NCBI RefSeq assembly: GCF_005280585.1
Contig: NZ_SZVO01000002.1
Coordinates: 62,001-126,000, forward strand
Reading direction: 5' to 3'
Source: Dyadobacter frigoris
GTDB lineage: Bacteria; Bacteroidota; Bacteroidia; Cytophagales; Spirosomataceae
DNA: 64,000 nucleotides
How positions within the stretch are numbered: the stretch's first letter is position 1; each line of letters starts with the position of its first letter. The notes beneath the pieces were generated by a model, which saw only the letters and a program-made list of their open reading frames with translations, was not told the DNA's origin and did not search any database. Positions 35,614 to 44,600 of the stretch are shown piece after piece. The translations under genes were made by a program, and so were the position numbers.

Positions 35614-36648
35614 ATGAACTACCTGTTTCTTCCTTTCCTAATGCTCGTTTCTTCTTTTTCCCTGACCGGGAAACAGTATAAAAACGGTCTTGAAGTGTCA
35701 GTAAAGACAGAGATAAAGTTTAATAAAGAAATTCGTGAGTTCAACATTATCGAAAATGATACGCTTCAATATACTTTAAAACTGAAACTTGATGATTCCG
35801 GAAGACCCCAATATTTCTTCCGGAATATTTTCACACCGGTTTGTTATACCAATGAATGCAAACCGGTGCATATTAATTTTTATTGGGATCTTTTAGGGAA
35901 TTATATAAGGTATGATTTGCCAGAAGGAAAAGTCCTCACCAAAGTTGATCACGAAGAGTTCAAAGCCGAAGATTACGAAAAATTACAGGATATTCTGGCC
36001 AAACAAAATTCCATTTTTGCTGATTTGAAAATGGAAGATCTCATCACAAAAGGAACGGATGAATTGTCTGATTCGGTGGATGCAAAAACCGGAGCAACTC
36101 TTAAAACAATCAAAAACGAGGTTATTGACGGAGCGGTTTATACCTGTTTTACCCTATGGAAAATTGCTTATGGAAAGGCGGTTGCGGAAATGCTAAAAAT
36201 CACAGAATCATATAAAAACGACGAAATGCTTCATGCTTTTCTGGCTGATAAAAATTATCATTACCAGTATTGGGCGATGGAAAATGTGATTCAAAAAGAT
36301 GGCCGTGTCTTAAAATCTTTCGAGCCGGATATAGAAAAAATTATTGCCGGAAAAAATCTTTTTACTGCGAGAACAGCTTTGCAAAAAACAGGTAGTGATT
36401 TTTTTTCAAAACCACTAAAACAAAACTGGCTTTGGGAAACATTTCAGTCAGCCACCTATCCAATGCAGATCGCAATTTTGAAAAAACTTTCGACTATTCC
36501 TTTAAACCAAACCTTGACAGAAAAGATCGCAAACGGCCTGGTTGTATCGAATGACGAACAACGAAAGTTAAAACTTGATCTTTTGAAAAAGCAGACCAAA
36601 CTCTCGGATAAAAGTCGAAAAATCCTGGCTGGAACTATTGATGACTAA
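35614..36648 (+). CDS. Secreted protein with candidate FMN-attachment motif
   Basis: The 344-residue protein has a signal peptide (MNYLFLPFLMLVSSFSLTG) and a mostly alpha/beta body of no family I recognise. Residues 156-162 (counting from the ATG at 35614) read D-A-K-T-G-A-T, in the context SDSVDAKTGATLKTI, and fit the D-x-x-(S/T)-G-A-(T/S) motif on which ApbE attaches FMN through the final Thr (FMN-bind/NqrC type). An ApbE homologue is encoded about 2.6 kb downstream in the same locus. A C-terminal helical stretch from about 190 follows. The function may be electron transfer by covalently bound FMN in the periplasm; this is inferred from the motif and neighbour. The TTG at 35608 is an alternative start. 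Confidence 0.6.
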   Translation: MNYLFLPFLMLVSSFSLTGKQYKNGLEVSVKTEIKFNKEIREFNIIENDTLQYTLKLKLDDSGRPQYFFRNIFTPVCYTNECKPVHINFYWDLLGNYIRYDLPEGKVLTKVDHEEFKAEDYEKLQDILAKQNSIFADLKMEDLITKGTDELSDSVDAKTGATLKTIKNEVIDGAVYTCFTLWKIAYGKAVAEMLKITESYKNDEMLHAFLADKNYHYQYWAMENVIQKDGRVLKSFEPDIEKIIAGKNLFTARTALQKTGSDFFSKPLKQNWLWETFQSATYPMQIAILKKLSTIPLNQTLTEKIANGLVVSNDEQRKLKLDLLKKQTKLSDKSRKILAGTIDD

Positions 36649-37394
36649 AGTCTGGAAAGTGAGAGACCTCGCCACACCCAAGGCTAAAGCCTTGGGTTAA
36701 TAAAAGGCTCCACCTCGAAATAGTGTAAAAGCTCCTAATCCACCGCACAAGACTTCGATTTGAAGTTATAGATGACTGAAACTGGGGAAGTACGGAGACC
36801 GGGCCGAAAATGCAGAAATTGATTTTATATGTCCATTAGCCAAAATCCACAACTAAGGTTTCAACCTTAGACAAAGCACTAACCCAAGGCTTCAGCCTTA
36901 GGAACAAATACTAACCCAAGGCTTCAGCCTTAGGAACAAATACTAACCCAAGGCTTCAGCCTTGGGGCGAATCAACAACCAACGATCAGCATTCAGGGTT
37001 TCAACCCTGAATGCAGGAAACAAATCAAAAAAGTAAAAAATAAATCTGATACCAATGAGCCAGGAAATCGAAAACTAACCTAAGGTTTCAACCTTAGGCA
37101 TAACACTAACCCAGGGCTTCATCCTTAGGAACAAATACTAACCCAAGGCTTCAGCCTTGGGGCGAATCAATAACAAACGATCAACATTCAGGGTTTCACC
37201 CCTGAATGCAGGAAACAAATCAAAAAAGTAAAAAAATAAATCTGATACCAATGAGCCAGGAAATCGAAAACTAACCTAAGGTTTCAACCTTGAGCATAAC
37301 ACTAACGCAGGGCTTCAGCCTTGGGGCGAATGAACGACCAACTATCCGTATTCAGGGTTTCAACCGTGAATGTCAGAAACAAACTAAAATACAT
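36649..37394. repeat. Nested palindrome and tandem repeat block
   Basis: This 746-base non-coding stretch is built from short palindromes of one design, two arms around TC (or AA): CCCAAGGCT/AGCCTTGGG, CTAAGGTT/AACCTTAG and ATTCAGGGTT/AACCCTGAAT. Within it, a 32-bp unit repeats at 36879, 36911 and 36943 (CTAACCCAAGGCTTCAGCCT...), and a larger unit of 195 bp repeats from 37013 and again from 37208, the last copy diverged. It separates the candidate flavoprotein gene from the FAD oxidoreductase gene. It resembles dispersed REP-like elements of Bacteroidota. Confidence 0.9.
36676..36697. repeat. Isolated palindrome of the repeat block
   Basis: ACCCAAGGCT-AA-AGCCTTGGGT is a perfect 22-base inverted repeat with 10-bp arms, 27 bases after the upstream stop. 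It may also act as a terminator for the upstream gene, though a T-run is missing. Confidence 0.7.
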
Positions 37395-39194
37395 ATGAGA
37401 AACTACCTAACCCTATTTCTTCTACTATTCACCTTGCAGCTCTCCGCGCAAAACCACGTTTTTGTTGAAACAGAATCCTTTGAAGACAAAGGCGGCTGGG
37501 TTATCGATCAACAATCTTTTGTGGTGATGGGCTCGTCTTACCTGATGGCGCATGGCATGGGCCGAGCGGTAAAAGATGCATCAACAACCATAAAATTCAC
37601 AAAAAAAGGAAAATATCATATTTGGGTTCGTACCAAAGACTGGGCACCATTTCCAAAAGGACCGGGAAAATTCCAGGTTAGTATTGATGGGAATCCTCTA
37701 AAGCAAGTTTTTGGAGAAAGCGGCTCTGATGAATGGAAATGGTATGATGCGGGCGAAGTCGACATAAAAACGGAAACAATCAAATTATCCATGAAAGATC
37801 TGACCGGTTTTAACGGTCGCTGCGATGCAATTCTCTTCACGGACGTTCCAAAATTCACCCCGCCGAATAAACTTGAAGAATTATCCGCTTTCCGTAAAAA
37901 ACTTTTAAATCTGCCTGATTCACCGGTTGCTGCCGGACATTTTGATATGGTGATCGTGGGCGGCGGCGTTGCCGGAACGTGTGCAGCTGTTTCGGCTTCG
38001 AGAATGGGATTAAGGGTAGCGCTGATCCAGGACCGCCCGGTTTTAGGTGGTAATAATAGTTCGGAAATCCGTGTGCATCTGATGGGTGATGTTGATAAAA
38101 ATTACTATCCCAAACTGGGAAGAATTGTTAGAGAAATGGACAACGGAGATCCGGGAAATGGAAATCCTGATGCAAAAGAATACGGCGACGCCAGAAAAAC
38201 TTCTATTGTAAAAGCAGAAAAAAACATTTCGCTTTTCCTTAATACTTATGTGTACAAAGTTGAAAAACAAAATGATATTATTACCGCAGTAGTAGGAAGA
38301 GATATCATCACGAATAAAGAAACCCGCTTCGAAGGCTCGTTCTTTGCGGACTGTACAGGCGATGGAACCATCGGATATCTGGCCGGCGCAGAATTCCGCA
38401 TGGGAAGAGAAAGCAAAGCCGAAACGGGTGAATCACTTGCCGCAGATAAAGCAGATAATTTCACCTTGGGAACTTCAAATCTCTGGGCTTCGCTTCCTCG
38501 TGATACCGTTACAACTTTTCCCGAGACACCCTGGGCACTACAATTTTCAGATGAATATCACATCGATAATACCAAGGCAGACTGGGAATGGGAAACTGGT
38601 TTTGGCAATTTTAACACCATAACGGATGCCGAAAAAATTCGTGACCATAACCTGCGTGCGATTTATGGAAACTGGTCTTATTTGAAAAATCACAAATCAC
38701 AGAAATATGCCAAACAGGAACTTGCCTGGGTGGCTTATATCGGTGGAAAAAGAGAGTCGCGCAGAATTATTGGCGACCATATCCTGAACCAGATGGATAT
38801 TCAGGAAGGCAAACAATATCCGGATGGTTCGGTAACGGCTACCTGGACAATTGATCTTCATTTCCCCGACGCTAAAAACAGCAAATATTTTGAAGGCCAG
38901 GAGTTTTTTGCAGGTACCAAACATATCAAAGTAGCTCCGTACACCATTCCTTACCGCTGTCTTTATTCCAAAAATATCCAAAATCTTTTCGTTGCCGGGA
39001 GAAATATCAGCACTACACACGTAGCGTTTGGCAGTACACGCGTAATGAGAACCTGCGGTATGATGGGTGAAGTCGTGGGCTTTGCAGCGTACCTGACCAC
39101 AAAATATAAAACCACGCCAAGAGGAGTTTATCAGGATCACTTACCTGAACTAATGTCAATTCTAAAAGGAGAAACCATTGAAGCTCAGCCGTAA
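37395..39194 (+). CDS. Secreted FAD-dependent oxidoreductase with beta-sandwich domain
   Basis: The 599-residue protein has a signal peptide (MRNYLTLFLLLFTLQLSAQ), an N-terminal domain (about 22-155) that looks like a carbohydrate-binding beta-sandwich (VFVETESFEDKGGWV, KGKYHIWVRTKDW), and a FAD_oxidored domain. The Rossmann loop MVIVGGGVAGTCAAVSASRMGLRVALIQDRPVLGGNNSSEIRV is at about 183-225, DCTGDGTIGYLAGAEFRMG follows, and the end has NLFVAGRNISTTHVAFGSTRVMRTCGMMGEVVGFAA. It would oxidise or reduce a sugar-linked substrate outside the cytoplasm, using FAD. The frame extends to 37290 but the first 35 residues would come from repeats, so the ATG at 37395 is the start. It is paralogous to the gene at 46697. 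Confidence 0.87.
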   Translation: MRNYLTLFLLLFTLQLSAQNHVFVETESFEDKGGWVIDQQSFVVMGSSYLMAHGMGRAVKDASTTIKFTKKGKYHIWVRTKDWAPFPKGPGKFQVSIDGNPLKQVFGESGSDEWKWYDAGEVDIKTETIKLSMKDLTGFNGRCDAILFTDVPKFTPPNKLEELSAFRKKLLNLPDSPVAAGHFDMVIVGGGVAGTCAAVSASRMGLRVALIQDRPVLGGNNSSEIRVHLMGDVDKNYYPKLGRIVREMDNGDPGNGNPDAKEYGDARKTSIVKAEKNISLFLNTYVYKVEKQNDIITAVVGRDIITNKETRFEGSFFADCTGDGTIGYLAGAEFRMGRESKAETGESLAADKADNFTLGTSNLWASLPRDTVTTFPETPWALQFSDEYHIDNTKADWEWETGFGNFNTITDAEKIRDHNLRAIYGNWSYLKNHKSQKYAKQELAWVAYIGGKRESRRIIGDHILNQMDIQEGKQYPDGSVTATWTIDLHFPDAKNSKYFEGQEFFAGTKHIKVAPYTIPYRCLYSKNIQNLFVAGRNISTTHVAFGSTRVMRTCGMMGEVVGFAAYLTTKYKTTPRGVYQDHLPELMSILKGETIEAQP

Positions 39195-39212
39195 TATTTC
39201 TAACTATTAGCC

Positions 39213-40220
39213 ATGATCAAAATCATCGGATTTTTCCTTTTCATCATTTCAACTTTGCTATCGCCCAAAACTGCGATGGCAAATTGTTATGACCTTCCGA
39301 TGATATCGATTCAGGGAGAAGCGCAGGGTACGACTTATCATATCAAATATTTTGACCAAAAACAGCGGAATATTAAAATCGATATTGATTCCATTTTACT
39401 GGATTTTGATACATGTCTGTCACTTTACAGATCAGATTCCGAGCTTTCCGATTTTAATAAATCAACCTTTTATCAATTTAAATCTCCCTATTTTTTTCCT
39501 GTCCTTAAAAAGTCAAAGGAAGTTTACGAAGCTACAAATGGTGCTTTTGATCCTACCATTTTGCCTCTTGTTATTGCTTATGGTTTCGGCCCAAACAAGA
39601 GCAAAAATCCGAAAAATACCGATATCAACGCTTTGTTGAAACTAATAGACTTTAAAAATATTCTATTCGATTCCATAGCTGTCAAAAAAACAAAACCTGG
39701 TATTCAGCTTGATTTCAATGGTATCGCACAAGGATATTCTGTTGACATAATCGGCGATTTTCTGGTCGGCCTTGGTATCAATCAATTTATGGTAGAGATC
39801 GGTGGTGAAATTCTTTGTAAGGGATACAAAGCCGACAATAAACCATGGGTTACAGGTATTGAAAATCCATTAAAACCAGGTTCTCTTTTTTGTTCCGTTC
39901 AACTTTCCGACCGTGCGATGACAACCGCCGGAAATTACAGAAACCATTTTGAAAAAGACGGACAGGTTTTCAATCATATTATCAATCCGAAAACCGGTTC
40001 CATGGAACAAAGTTCTTTGCTGAGTGTGACGGTTTTTGCCAGCGATGCCATTACCGCCGACGGTTATGATACCGCATTTTTCGTCATGGGACTTGAAGAA
40101 ACCAAGCGTTTTTTGAGCGAACGAAAAGACATAGACGTCTGCATTTTATACAGCGACGACGACGGGAAACTGAACACTTATTTAACCGACGGAATAAAAA
40201 ATTTAATCAAAGTATTGTAA
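39213..40220 (+). CDS. apbE: ApbE, FAD:protein FMN transferase
   Basis: The 335-residue protein has an N-terminal hydrophobic signal region (to about MAN, residue 24) and the ApbE fold: SIQGEAQGTTYHIKYF, NGAFDPTILPLVIAYGFG, LDFNGIAQGYSVDIIGDFL (FAD site), VEIGGEILCKG, HIINPKTGSM and DAITADGYDTAFFVMG, with the metal and FAD ligands of the family. It moves FMN from FAD to a Thr/Ser of a target protein outside the cytoplasm. It sits 19 bases after the FAD oxidoreductase gene, and its likely local target is the secreted protein at 35614. A target elsewhere, such as Rnf or Nqr subunits, cannot be ruled out. Confidence 0.93.
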   Translation: MIKIIGFFLFIISTLLSPKTAMANCYDLPMISIQGEAQGTTYHIKYFDQKQRNIKIDIDSILLDFDTCLSLYRSDSELSDFNKSTFYQFKSPYFFPVLKKSKEVYEATNGAFDPTILPLVIAYGFGPNKSKNPKNTDINALLKLIDFKNILFDSIAVKKTKPGIQLDFNGIAQGYSVDIIGDFLVGLGINQFMVEIGGEILCKGYKADNKPWVTGIENPLKPGSLFCSVQLSDRAMTTAGNYRNHFEKDGQVFNHIINPKTGSMEQSSLLSVTVFASDAITADGYDTAFFVMGLEETKRFLSERKDIDVCILYSDDDGKLNTYLTDGIKNLIKVL

Positions 40221-40230
40221 ACGTTTTCTC

Positions 40231-42816
40231 ATGAGATATTACCTGACGATATTTTCCTTTCTGATTTCTATCCTTACCGCTTTTGGTCAAATGCCGAAAA
40301 CAGTGACACTGGGTAATAAAACTGTGCAAATTGTCTGGCTAAAAGCTGCGGAAGGTTATCGTATTCAAAAAGTGGCCGTTAATAAAAACGGAAAGTGGAT
40401 CTCAGATTTGACTCCTTCCGGCGAATACACATTATTATTTTCAGAATCGAAACCTTCATCCGAATCGGCAGAAACTTTTGACAAAATAACAGGCGGCAAA
40501 TTCCCGGAAGATGCCTACCATTATCAGCAGGAACAATGGAAAGAAAGCACAACAGCAGTTTCTTTGAACACCGCTGGGAAAGCCTATCATTTTTTCCCTT
40601 CTAAACTAAAAATAATTAATAAAAATCATATTCAATTTACACAGGAAACAGAAATCGCCACCATCATCGCTGATTGGAAACTGGATGAAAAATATGCTTC
40701 CGATATTTATGTATCTCAAAAACTAATTCCAAAAAGAAAAGGATTTTTCTCTCTGGCAACACCAACATTAGCGGTTTTGGAAAAGGAAAAAATGAGCTGG
40801 GTTTCTGTTCCCGGTTATTTTCAGGGGAATTTTATGCAGGAAAATTTTGCTTTGGCCTATGCTTACGGCCATGGAGTTCCAAATCGGCCAGTCATTTATC
40901 GTGAGCGCTGTGCGAGTACGTTGAGTCCGCTCATGAGTAGTAAAAGTGGATTAACGTTATCCATTATCCCCGAACCGGGTTTGGCGCGTGATCCCTGGGC
41001 GAAAGACAAGATAACCCAGACTGACTGGTTTATTGGTTTATCTCACATGAACCGGAAAGCTGGGTTATCCCCTACTTTGTATTATCCTGTTTTAGGTGAA
41101 GAAAAATCTGAAAGGGAAATTGGGCAGGAAATAAGTTACGGATTTCGTTACAGTTTAATTTCAGGCGACTGGTTTCAGGCACTGAATCATGCCATTTACG
41201 ATGTCTATAATTTCAAAGAAGGACTGGCGCTTCGCCAGAGCACCCAATCTTTGTCGGATCGTATTGAAAAAATGCATCAGTATCTGATTGATCCGAAAAC
41301 TTCGCTTTGGAATATTGAAGAATATAAAGGCAAACAAATAGGAGCTCAATCTTACCTTGGCGGTGTTGTCGGTTCGAATAAAGATGCCATGAAAAATTCG
41401 GATTATGGTGCGATGTGGATGCTTGCGCACGAAACCAAAGATTCGGAGCTAACCCAAAAAGTGCTTCCGCCGGCAGAGAATTTCAAACTGGTTCAACAAA
41501 TAACGGACGACGGTTTTTTCAAAGGTGCTATTGAAGGACAATATTACCTGGCAAAAAGTAAAAAGTTTGTCGAGGAATGGGGTTCGGTTGTTGAACCCAT
41601 TGGCCTGACCTATTACATCATGCTGGACATCGGGAACATGCTGCTTTTTGAACCTGATAATAAAGAATTAAAAGACAGATTAAAACTCGGCGCGGAGAAA
41701 CTTCTTACATGGCAAAAACCAGACGGAAGTTTTGCCGTGGCCTATGACCGGAAAACGGAAGAAGAAATATTCAAGGATATTAAAGATGTACGTCCTACTT
41801 TTTATGGTTTGCTGGTCGCTTACCGGATTTTGAAAGACGAAAAATATCTGAAAGCAGCGCAAAAAGGTGCCGACTGGTTTATCAAAAACGCTGTTGAAAC
41901 GGGTTCGTTTCTGGGTGTTTGCGGTGATGCGCGTTATGCACCGGATTTTGCAACCGGACAATCAGCTCAGGCCTTGCTTGATCTTTTTGATAAAACAAAA
42001 GACGAACGCTATAAAAAAGCCGCTATAACTTCTGCAAAAATTTATGTCGGTTCAATTTACACCCACCCAATTCCTTCCCGAAAAATCAAGATTATTAATG
42101 GTGTTGAACGGGAAGACTGGGAGATAAGCCAGGCCGGGTTAAGCTTTGAACATGGCGGGATATTTGGCTCTGCAACGCGTCATGGCCCTATCCAACTAGC
42201 CAGCCACGCCGGACTTTTTATCAGAATGTACAAAATTACCGGTGAACAGATTTTTGCTGATCTGGCAAGATCAGCCGCTATTGGGCGTGATGCTTTTGTT
42301 GATCCAAAAACGAGTGTCGCTTCATATTACTGGCAATCAATGAATAAAGGTGCCGGGCCTTATCCGCATCACGCATGGTGGCAAATCGGCTGGATTACAG
42401 ATTATTTATTGTCTGAAACTGAATTGAGATCTGATGGAAAAGTTAGTTTTCCGAGAGGATTTGTGACACCAAAAGTTGGCCCGCACCAGACTTATGGTTT
42501 CGAAGCCGGATCGATTTATGGTGAAAAGGCAAATCTCGTAATTCGTGAAGGTTTTATCCAAAATGACAAACCGATTGTTGATTACATTCTGGCAGAAAAT
42601 GGACAAAAAAATGAAGCATTTATTATCCTATTGAATGATCGTTCGCAGCCTACATCCGGCAAAATCACTTTAAATTCAGAAAAGTGGATACCCGGAAAAA
42701 AGATATCAAAAATCCGGAATCTGAAATCAAACCAAACAATCACAACTTCTGACAATTCCATTCCCTACAACATTCCGGGTTTTGGTATTGAAGTGATTGC
42801 TGTTCAGTTTGACTAA
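40231..42816 (+). CDS. Secreted helical-barrel protein of unknown function
   Basis: The 861-residue protein has a signal peptide (MRYYLTIFSFLISILTAFG). After a beta-rich N-terminal third, about residues 350-740 look like an (alpha/alpha)6 barrel of the six-hairpin glycosidase kind: repeated helical hairpins such as LKLGAEKLLTWQKPDGSFAVAYD and YKKAAITSAKIYVGSIYTHP, with aromatic and acidic residues (YYWQSMNKGAGPYPHHAWWQIGWI). A small beta domain ends the protein. It may degrade or bind a glycan, consistent with its position between apbE and a solute symporter in a SusCD locus. I cannot place it in a named family and do not assign a reaction. It is likely cotranscribed with apbE (10-base gap). 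Confidence 0.6.
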   Translation: MRYYLTIFSFLISILTAFGQMPKTVTLGNKTVQIVWLKAAEGYRIQKVAVNKNGKWISDLTPSGEYTLLFSESKPSSESAETFDKITGGKFPEDAYHYQQEQWKESTTAVSLNTAGKAYHFFPSKLKIINKNHIQFTQETEIATIIADWKLDEKYASDIYVSQKLIPKRKGFFSLATPTLAVLEKEKMSWVSVPGYFQGNFMQENFALAYAYGHGVPNRPVIYRERCASTLSPLMSSKSGLTLSIIPEPGLARDPWAKDKITQTDWFIGLSHMNRKAGLSPTLYYPVLGEEKSEREIGQEISYGFRYSLISGDWFQALNHAIYDVYNFKEGLALRQSTQSLSDRIEKMHQYLIDPKTSLWNIEEYKGKQIGAQSYLGGVVGSNKDAMKNSDYGAMWMLAHETKDSELTQKVLPPAENFKLVQQITDDGFFKGAIEGQYYLAKSKKFVEEWGSVVEPIGLTYYIMLDIGNMLLFEPDNKELKDRLKLGAEKLLTWQKPDGSFAVAYDRKTEEEIFKDIKDVRPTFYGLLVAYRILKDEKYLKAAQKGADWFIKNAVETGSFLGVCGDARYAPDFATGQSAQALLDLFDKTKDERYKKAAITSAKIYVGSIYTHPIPSRKIKIINGVEREDWEISQAGLSFEHGGIFGSATRHGPIQLASHAGLFIRMYKITGEQIFADLARSAAIGRDAFVDPKTSVASYYWQSMNKGAGPYPHHAWWQIGWITDYLLSETELRSDGKVSFPRGFVTPKVGPHQTYGFEAGSIYGEKANLVIREGFIQNDKPIVDYILAENGQKNEAFIILLNDRSQPTSGKITLNSEKWIPGKKISKIRNLKSNQTITTSDNSIPYNIPGFGIEVIAVQFD

Positions 42817-42860
42817 AAAATCAGTTTAAAAAATTTAATTCACATTACACGCCTGAACGC

Positions 42861-44579
42861 TTGAACTCACCCATTGATACCGCCGTCATTTTTATCTTTT
42901 CGGCCTTCGTTTTATTTATCGGAATGCTTTTCGTCCGAACAGGCCGGAATATGAAATCTTTCTTTGCAGGAGGAGAATCCGTGCCCTGGTTTATAGGCGG
43001 TTTATCTCTTTTTATGAGCTTTTTCTCCGCAGGAACCTTCGTGGCCTGGGGCGCCATTGCTTATAAATATGGCTGGGTTTCTGTCACCATTCAATGGACG
43101 ATGTGTATTGGTGCACTGATCACGGGAATCTGGCTGGCACCAAAATGGAAAGCAACAGGCGCATTGACAGCCGCAGAATTTGTGAAAGAACGACTGGGAT
43201 TAACTGTACAAAAAACGTTCATCTACATTTTTACACTGGTTTCACTTTTTATTAAAGGTTCAGTTTTATATCCGGTTGCCAAACTTGTGAGTGTTTCCCT
43301 TGGATTTCCATTAATACCAAGCACCATTGTTTTGGGGATTATGATGATCGCTTATACAGCCGTTGGCGGATTATGGGCGGTAATGGTGACAGATATTCTT
43401 CAATTTGTAATTTTAACAGCAGCCGTTTTTATTATTTTACCCTTGTCATTAAATGCTGCTGGTGGCTGGGAAGCGGTAACGACAAAAGCGCCTGATGGGT
43501 TTTTCGATTTGTTAAATGGTGAATACACGTTCGGATTTATCATTGCTTTTACGCTTTACCACATTTGTTATATAGGTGGAAACTGGACTTTTGTGCAGCG
43601 TTATACCAGCGTCGACAGTGGTAAATCAGCCAGAAAAGTTTCCTTTCTTTTTGCAGGTTTATATCTGATCAGCCCGATCATCTGGATGTTGCCTCCGATG
43701 ATTTACCGTACTATTAATCCTTCCCTGGTAGGTCTGGATACTGAAAATGCTTATTTAAAAGTTTGCCAGCTGGTTTTACCTCCGGGTTTAATGGGACTGA
43801 TGCTAACTGGTATGTATTTCTCAACATCGGCGTCCGCCAATACAACTTTGAATGTCGTATCAGCCGTTTTTACAAATGACATTTATAAGGGAATGATCAA
43901 CCCGGGCGCTTCTGACAAAAAGCTGATGTCCATTGCGCGTTTATCATCACTGGTATTCGGAATCGGGATGATCATTATTGCGCTGCTTGTCCCTGCCGCT
44001 GGTGGAATTGTTGAGGTTGTTTTAAGCATAGGCGCCGTTACTGGCGGCCCACTTTTAGCTCCTGGACTTTGGGCTTTATTTTCAAAAAAATTAACCGGAA
44101 AAGCAACGCTCCGGATAACGGGTTCTACCTTATCGGTCAATTTACTTTTCAAAATCATTTTGCCTTTAACGGCAGGCTTCAAATTAAACCGTTCTGAAGA
44201 AATGCTTCTGGGCATTGGTTTGCCAATCATTTTATTAGCACTTAATGAATGGCTCATAGCCAGAAAAACAGCTGCCAGTTCAGAATACGAAGTTTATCAA
44301 GCCGTGTTGGCGCAAAGAAAATTTGATTATCTGGAAAGCTCAGACGAAGAAAAAACGGAGGCGCGCAGACAAAATCAATTTGGCTTACGGGTAATTGCAG
44401 GAGCACTTGCTTTCACCGCTTTTTTGCTATTTATTCTAAGTGCGTTAACAACGATCGGCTCTTCCCTAACAGCAGCGATAGCATTTGGAATTCTTTTAAC
44501 GGCCATCATTCCCTGGCGGGCATCCCGAAAAATCAAGCTCGTTTCTACGGAAACAAAAGACCAAACCCTCCACTCCTAA
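42861..44579 (+). CDS. Sodium:solute symporter (SSS family)
   Basis: The 572-residue inner-membrane protein has about 13-14 membrane helices and SSS features: GRNMKSFFAGGESVPWFIGGLSLFMSFFSAGTFVAWGAIAYKYG at the start, the AYTAVGGLWAVMVTDILQFVILTAAV segment, and FSTSASANTTLNVVSAVFTNDIY with the serines that help bind sodium. It probably imports a sugar or sugar acid released by the locus. The start is a TTG. It lies between the unknown secreted protein and the GH2 gene, all on the plus strand. The substrate is not shown by sequence. Confidence 0.92.
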   Translation: MNSPIDTAVIFIFSAFVLFIGMLFVRTGRNMKSFFAGGESVPWFIGGLSLFMSFFSAGTFVAWGAIAYKYGWVSVTIQWTMCIGALITGIWLAPKWKATGALTAAEFVKERLGLTVQKTFIYIFTLVSLFIKGSVLYPVAKLVSVSLGFPLIPSTIVLGIMMIAYTAVGGLWAVMVTDILQFVILTAAVFIILPLSLNAAGGWEAVTTKAPDGFFDLLNGEYTFGFIIAFTLYHICYIGGNWTFVQRYTSVDSGKSARKVSFLFAGLYLISPIIWMLPPMIYRTINPSLVGLDTENAYLKVCQLVLPPGLMGLMLTGMYFSTSASANTTLNVVSAVFTNDIYKGMINPGASDKKLMSIARLSSLVFGIGMIIIALLVPAAGGIVEVVLSIGAVTGGPLLAPGLWALFSKKLTGKATLRITGSTLSVNLLFKIILPLTAGFKLNRSEEMLLGIGLPIILLALNEWLIARKTAASSEYEVYQAVLAQRKFDYLESSDEEKTEARRQNQFGLRVIAGALAFTAFLLFILSALTTIGSSLTAAIAFGILLTAIIPWRASRKIKLVSTETKDQTLHS

Positions 44580-44600
44580 AACCGTAAATCACTTATTATC

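Noticed and set aside
36879..36970. Possible CRISPR array
   Set aside because: The 32-bp units are directly adjacent with no spacers, are themselves palindromic, and no cas genes are present.
37290..37394. N-terminal extension of the secreted FAD oxidoreductase
   Set aside because: The extra residues are read from the repeat block; the signal peptide begins at the ATG at 37395.
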